Positions 60,116-64,000 of a stretch of DNA of 64,000 nucleotides are shown here, in pieces (within the stretch, counting starts at the first letter, position 1; each line of letters opens with the position of its first letter). The notes under the pieces are model-generated. The model did not search any database. It was not told the DNA's origin and saw only the letters and a program-made list of their open reading frames with translations. The DNA is taken from contig CAWJCU010000017.1 in NCBI GenBank assembly GCA_963841455.1, positions 62,001-126,000 of the forward strand, read 5' to 3'. The stretch is from JAWVFM01 sp963841455. GTDB taxonomy: Bacteria > Actinomycetota > Thermoleophilia > Solirubrobacterales > 70-9. The position numbers were made by a program, and so were the translations under genes.

Positions 60116-60768
60116 GCGGCGGGCGTGCAGGCGGCGGAGGAGGGTCCCGCGAGCGGCAGCTCGAGCACGGCCTCCGTTCCGCCCCGTGAGCGGTCGAACA
60201 GGAACCGCCCGCCGCTCTCCCGTGCCAGGTCCGCGACGATCCGCAGCCCGTGGCCGCGACGTGGGTCACGCCCCCGCCCCCGCCCCCCCGCGGCGCCGCC
60301 ATCGGTAACCGAGATCCGCACACCCCGGGTGCTCCGGCGAGCCGCGACGGCGATGTTGAGGCTTCCATGCTCGAGCGCATTCGCGATCAGGTTGTCGAGC
60401 GCGCCCTCGGCGCGCCTCGGGTCGACGTGCACCATGGCCGAACCGACGTCGCAGCGGAGGGCGAGCGCGCGGCCGCGCCGAGCCGCTGTCGCGCGCCAGC
60501 GCTCCACGGACGAGTGGACGAGGCCGCTCGCGGACACGGGGCGGGCCGACGCCGCGGCCGGAAGACGGTTGACCTCGCGATCGAGGTCGTCGAGCGCCGC
60601 GAGGGCGGCGTCGACGGTCCGACGCGTGATGACGGCCGTGCGGGCGCTCGCGTCCACCGAGTCGAGCTGGGAGGACGCGAGGCTCAGCGCCTGCAGCGGC
60701 CGCCTCAGCTCGTGGAGGGCCCGATTGAGCCTGGCTCGTCTACGCGATGCTCGCCACACGACGTTCAT
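60112..60768 (-). CDS. Soluble histidine kinase
   Basis: 218 residues, with no membrane segment or sensor domain. The H-box RALHELRRPLQALSLASSQ holds the phospho-acceptor His; the N-box is ALDNLIANALEHGS; the G-boxes are VTDGGAAGG and GHGLRIVADLA. It is coupled to the response regulator (ATGA) and to cpaB (ATGA), so it most likely controls the Tad pilus through the regulator. Input may come from a partner protein, as the kinase is only a DHp-catalytic core. Confidence 0.85.
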   Translation of the reverse strand: MNVVWRASRRRARLNRALHELRRPLQALSLASSQLDSVDASARTAVITRRTVDAALAALDDLDREVNRLPAAASARPVSASGLVHSSVERWRATAARRGRALALRCDVGSAMVHVDPRRAEGALDNLIANALEHGSLNIAVAARRSTRGVRISVTDGGAAGGRGRGRDPRRGHGLRIVADLARESGGRFLFDRSRGGTEAVLELPLAGPSSAACTPAA

Positions 60769-61532
60769 CCCTCGACCAGCCGGTATCCGATGCCCCACAC
60801 GTTCACCACGTACCGCCCGGCGTCCGGGTCGAGCTTGCGGCGCAGGCGGCTCGCGTGAGAATCGAGGGTCCGCGTGTTGCCCATGGCCCTATAACCCCAG
60901 ACGTCTCGCAGCAGCTCCTGCTTCGTGAACACCCGGCGCGGCTCCGCCGCGAGCGCGCACAGGAGCGCGTACTCCTTGCCCGCGAGTCGCACGGACCGCT
61001 CGCCGACCCGAACCTCCCTCGTCGCCGTGTCGATGTGAAGCTCGCCAACCTGCCTCGGCCCGAGCCGCCGCGCGTCCCGGCGGCGAAGGACGGCGGCAAC
61101 CCGCGCCGAGACCTCGCTGAAGTCGAAGGGCTTGGCGACGTAGTCGTCGGCCCCTTCCTTGAGCCCGCGAAGGCGGTCGGCCGCCGTTCCGCGACCGCTG
61201 ACGACGATCACCGGCAGGAGCGGGTCGTAGCGGCCGATAGCCCCCTGGGAGGACCGGATCTCCCGGAGTACGTCGAGGCCGCATGCGTCGGGGAGCCGGA
61301 GGTCGAGGAGCAGCAGGTCAGGGGTCTTGAACCGGCAGAGGCGAAGCGCGTCGGCGGCTGTGGGCGCCGGCAGCGGGCTGTAGCGATCGGCTGCCAGGTG
61401 GTCGCAGAGGAGCTCGAGCGTCGCCGCGTCGTCCTCGCAGACCACCACCGTCGCGAGCCGGCGCACCTGCGGCAGGGCCGGTGCCGCCTCCCGGCGCTCG
61501 GGCGCGGTCTCGTTGAGCGTCTCGACCGTCAC
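60765..61532 (-). CDS. OmpR/PhoB-family response regulator
   Basis: 255 residues from GTG 61532. After about 28 residues of linker comes a receiver domain: acidic pair VVCEDD, phospho-acceptor Asp in LLLLDLRLPDACG, VVSGRG, and Lys in YVAKPFDFS. The winged-helix output domain follows, with RLAGKEYALLCALA, DVWGY and HASRLRRKLD...WGIGYRLV. Stop overlaps the kinase start. Six nt separate it from the DUF192 gene upstream. Confidence 0.92.
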   Translation of the reverse strand: MTVETLNETAPERREAAPALPQVRRLATVVVCEDDAATLELLCDHLAADRYSPLPAPTAADALRLCRFKTPDLLLLDLRLPDACGLDVLREIRSSQGAIGRYDPLLPVIVVSGRGTAADRLRGLKEGADDYVAKPFDFSEVSARVAAVLRRRDARRLGPRQVGELHIDTATREVRVGERSVRLAGKEYALLCALAAEPRRVFTKQELLRDVWGYRAMGNTRTLDSHASRLRRKLDPDAGRYVVNVWGIGYRLVEG

Positions 61533-61537
61533 GGCAC

Positions 61538-61870
61538 CTACAACCCCGCGGGTTTTTCGGCCGCCCCCCGCGACGGCACCTCCAGCACCGCTGCGGCGCG
61601 GGGATCCGCGACGAGCCGCCCGGGCCTCACCGCGAGGCGCCGCGAGATCACGGCGCCGGTCACGTCGAGGAAGGCGACATCGAGCGCAAACCGCATCCCG
61701 AAGGTGTGAACGCTCCGGCACGACGGAATCAACAGGCCGGCCCCCGCACGCTCGCGGTCGGTGAGGGCGAGGCCGACGAGCCTGGCAAACCGGGTGGTCG
61801 CGACGCGCACCCGAATCCCGTCGACCCGCACGAGCGGCAACCTCTCGAGACGTCGCGGGCCCATGCCCAT
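61538..61870 (-). CDS. DUF192 protein
   Basis: 110 residues of the DUF192 fold: VATTRFARLVGLALTDRERAGAGLLIPSC, then SVHTFGMRFALDVAFLD and AVLEVPSRGAAE. The family often lies by Flp/Tad pilus and secretion genes; its function is unknown. Start ATG 61870 (ATG 61864 is also possible). First gene of the DUF192-regulator-kinase-cpaB row. No signal peptide in this version. Confidence 0.82.
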   Translation of the reverse strand: MGMGPRRLERLPLVRVDGIRVRVATTRFARLVGLALTDRERAGAGLLIPSCRSVHTFGMRFALDVAFLDVTGAVISRRLAVRPGRLVADPRAAAVLEVPSRGAAEKPAGL

Positions 61871-62023
61871 GAACAACCCGCCGGCGCCCGCCGGCGCCCC
61901 CCCCACACCTGCAAACCGGCGTTCAGGCCGCACATCGCTGCCACGCTCGCGGCCCCGATCGGGAAAGATGGTCTCGCTCTTTCCAAGCCTCGGCGCCGAA
62001 GCCGGGGCGGGGATCTGAAACCA

Positions 62024-62488
62024 GTGGAGAAGGCAACTCGAAGAGGCAATTACGAGTCGGGCTCCGACTACGTCCTCGAATACGGGGAGCTCCGCTTTTC
62101 CTTCAACGAGAACGACTTCGCCCAGCGCGTGGAGCAGGCGGCCGTAAAGCTCGACTTCGTCGACCCCGGTCTCGGCGCCGACGAGGTACACGATCTCCTC
62201 GACCTGGCCGTGAACGGCGAGATCATCGAGCCGAGCTCAGCGCTCGGCGAGCACATCAACGAGCACTGGACCGAGCTCGTCGGGCCGGCCAACCGCAGCC
62301 TCGTCCACTGGATTCGCCGCCTTGTCTTCCGCGGCGCCTGGCTCGACCAGCGAGTCAAGGAGGGTGAGCTCGACGTCTCGTTCGACCCCGACTCGAACAC
62401 GTTCGGGTACATCCAGCCCGACCGCGAAGCTGAGCCGATCGAGCTCTCCCGCGAGCCCTCGTGGTCGCGGCTCGCGTACCGGCCCTAG
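62024..62488 (+). CDS. Conserved-looking soluble protein of unknown function
   Basis: 154 residues from GTG 62024; no clear ribosome binding site. Acidic, with ELRFSFNENDFAQRVEQAA, LLDLAVNGEIIEPSSALGEH and a Trp-rich SLVHWIRRLVFRGAWLDQRV. No motif I recognise. Convergent with the nucleotidyltransferase gene; the two stop codons share a CTAG (62485-62488). Confidence 0.6.
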   Translation: MEKATRRGNYESGSDYVLEYGELRFSFNENDFAQRVEQAAVKLDFVDPGLGADEVHDLLDLAVNGEIIEPSSALGEHINEHWTELVGPANRSLVHWIRRLVFRGAWLDQRVKEGELDVSFDPDSNTFGYIQPDREAEPIELSREPSWSRLAYRP

Positions 62489-63927
62489 AGGGCCGCGCGC
62501 GCCAGCTCGATCGCGTCCTCTCGACCGGTCACCTCGCCCGCGAACACCGCCGCCTCGATCTCTCCAAGGAGGCGGCCGAGGGCCGGGCCGGGCTCGATTC
62601 CCAGCTCGCGCGCCAGCTCGTCGCCGCGGATCGGTGAGCGTGGAGGGCCGGCGCCGTGCCACGCGAGCGCCTCGCCGACCATCTCCGAGGCCAACTCGAG
62701 GTGGGCCGTGATCATGTCCTCCGACGCCACCTCGCCGGCTCCCCGCGCCGAGAGGCGGTCGGCAACGGTCAGCAGCGTGACGTCGACGGGGTCGGGGTCG
62801 GTCGCCCGCAGGTACTCGTAGACGGTGCGCCGGGCCAGGGGGCGCTGGTGCACGAGGAAGCCGAGGCGCAGGTGGTTGCGGGTGATGTTGGCCAGGTAGG
62901 CGGCGAACCGACGGCTCGTGCGCAGTCGCTCGCAGAGTGTCTTGACGATGTCGGCGCCCACCTGGTCGTGGCCGATGAAGGTGATGTAGCCACGGCTGGA
63001 ATCGCGCGTTGCCGGCTTGCCGAGGTCGTGGAAGAGGGCGGCGAACCTCATCGCCCCCGCCCGATCGAGGTCGTCGGCGAGCGGCTCGGCGAGCAGCATC
63101 GCCACCTGGCCCGCGGCATCGCCGACGTAGCTGGTCAGGTCGTCCTCCACCTCGAGCCACCGAACCAAGACCTGGAGCGTGTGGCCGTGGACGTCGAGGT
63201 GGTGGTTCGGGTTCTGCTCGATCCCCCGCAGGCCGGCCAACTCGGGGAGGACGGCCTCCGTCACCCGCAGCTCGTCGAGCAGATCGAGCCCGCGCAGGGG
63301 GTCCGCGCCGACAACGAGGAGGCGCAGCTCCGCGAACTGCCGCTCGCCCGCCGGCTCGGCGGCGCGCGGCGCGGCGTCTCGCGCGAGGTCGGCGGTCGCC
63401 TCGTCGATCGCAAGGCCGAGGTTGGCCGCGAGCCGTGGCGCCCGCAGAAGGCGAAGCGGGTCGTCCTCAAACGCCCCGTCGCCCGTCGCGCGCAGGCGTT
63501 TCCGCGCGACGTCGGCCCGGCCCGACAGCGGGTCGACGAGCGCGCCGTCGTCCCGCTCGGCCACCGCCGCGAGCGGGAGCGCCATCGCGTTGATGGTGAA
63601 GTCGCGTAGCCCCAGGTCCTCCTCGATCGACCCCGACCGCAACCGGCTGACGTCGACGTGCCAGCCCTCGGACGACACCACGCGCCAGGCGCCGAACTCC
63701 TCCGAGAGCGGGAAGGCCACAGCGCCCGCGCTTCTGGCGACCGCTCGCGCGGCGTCGGCCTCCCCGGCCGCCACCGCGATGTCGACGTCCACCACGTCTC
63801 GACCGAGGGCGGCGTCGCGAACGGCCCCGCCCACGACCCAGGTTCCATCGGCGCTCCCCAGCCCACCGAGCGCGGCCACGGCGGCCCCGGTGCTGCCTAC
63901 GCGCGTCGCTAGCTCCCCGTCGCTCAT
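62485..63927 (-). CDS. cca: CCA-adding-type nucleotidyltransferase with HD domain
   Basis: 480 residues from ATG 63927. The class II polymerase-beta-like signature reads VVGGAVRDAALGRDVVDVDIA (residues 31-51), followed by RDFTINAMAL and DPLRLLRAPRLAANLGL. An HD domain follows (FAALFHDLGKPATR, FIGHDQVGADI). The set fits tRNA CCA-adding enzyme or poly(A) polymerase of actinobacteria. ATG overlaps the alr stop (ATGA). Confidence 0.9.
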   Translation of the reverse strand: MSDGELATRVGSTGAAVAALGGLGSADGTWVVGGAVRDAALGRDVVDVDIAVAAGEADAARAVARSAGAVAFPLSEEFGAWRVVSSEGWHVDVSRLRSGSIEEDLGLRDFTINAMALPLAAVAERDDGALVDPLSGRADVARKRLRATGDGAFEDDPLRLLRAPRLAANLGLAIDEATADLARDAAPRAAEPAGERQFAELRLLVVGADPLRGLDLLDELRVTEAVLPELAGLRGIEQNPNHHLDVHGHTLQVLVRWLEVEDDLTSYVGDAAGQVAMLLAEPLADDLDRAGAMRFAALFHDLGKPATRDSSRGYITFIGHDQVGADIVKTLCERLRTSRRFAAYLANITRNHLRLGFLVHQRPLARRTVYEYLRATDPDPVDVTLLTVADRLSARGAGEVASEDMITAHLELASEMVGEALAWHGAGPPRSPIRGDELARELGIEPGPALGRLLGEIEAAVFAGEVTGREDAIELARAAL

Positions 63928-64000
63928 CGCTCCGAGCGGACGTAGACGCGAGGCACGCGGGCCGAGATCCCGCACGTGATCTCGTAGTTGATCGTCTCGA
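63924..64000 (-). CDS. alr: Alanine racemase, C-terminal end only
   Basis: The last 25 codons enter from the right edge: ETINYEITCGISARVPRVYV then RSER and TGA. The pattern INYEI..ISxRVPRVY is the usual C-terminus of alanine racemase, which makes D-alanine for the wall. The rest lies outside the window. Confidence 0.8.
   Translation of the reverse strand, partial: ETINYEITCGISARVPRVYVRSER

Overview
This is a high-GC (roughly 70%) bacterial chromosome segment whose gene order points to Actinomycetota, most likely class Thermoleophilia. The evidence is a metK / priA-def-fmt-rsmB-rpe-rib block, an scpA-scpB-rluB block leading into aromatic genes and cmk-der, a long mraZ-to-ftsZ (dcw) cluster without ftsA between ftsQ and ftsZ, split glycine decarboxylase subunits, and tadA-tadB-tadC pilus genes. 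The taxon is an inference from synteny and composition; no rRNA is present. Nearly all genes lie on the minus strand and many are joined by ATGA/GTGA/TTGA stop-start overlaps, so translational coupling is the rule. I saw no tRNA, rRNA, CRISPR array, insertion sequence or phage gene.

Layout. 1-3.0 kb: riboflavin genes ribD-ribE-ribBA. 3.1-5.6 kb: a lipid-linked saccharide flippase-like exporter (+) and a K+ channel/RCK protein with an unusual pore. 5.6-11.9 kb: priA-def-fmt-rsmB, a zinc-ribbon protein, a small ORF and rpe. 12-17.5 kb: a PH-domain membrane protein (+), a lipoprotein, a large exported protein, metK and a DUF3352 protein. From about 6.7 to 15.7 kb nearly every gene is broken by single-base frameshifts, including essential ones, so this stretch is probably a poor-quality consensus. 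17.7-29.4 kb: der, cmk, aroA, tyrA, a DAHP synthase, hisC-type aminotransferase, a TolB-like protein, aroH chorismate mutase, rluB, scpB, scpA and trpS. The DAHP synthase is preceded by a 29-codon leader peptide packed with Phe/Tyr/Trp codons next to RNA hairpins, which looks like a transcription or translation attenuator sensing aromatic amino acids. 29.6-31.4 kb: a Ku / LigD-polymerase end-joining pair (+). 31.4-33.2 kb: a secreted S15-like hydrolase.

33.2-37.7 kb: the glycine cleavage genes gcvT-gcvH-gcvPA-gcvPB, lying directly after ftsZ. 37.7-54.6 kb: the division/cell wall cluster mraZ-rsmH-ftsL-ftsI-murE-murF-mraY-[antisense methyltransferase]-murD-ftsW-murG-murC-murB-ftsQ-ftsZ. It has an MraZ-box promoter with a strong hairpin in the mraZ leader, and a second consensus-like promoter in front of ftsZ. 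54.9-62 kb: a Tad/Flp pilus module (tadA, tadB, tadC, a CpaB-like SAF protein) with a lipoprotein, a soluble histidine kinase, an OmpR-type response regulator and a DUF192 protein. 62-64 kb: an unknown protein, a CCA-adding-type nucleotidyltransferase and the 3' end of alr.

Two small dispersed repeat families are visible, each with two copies in the window: a hairpin whose stem differs between copies by compensating changes (4.55 and 11.87 kb), and a 46-nt palindromic element at gene ends (20.04 and 58.87 kb). The second copy of the latter supplies the stop of a truncated macro-domain gene.
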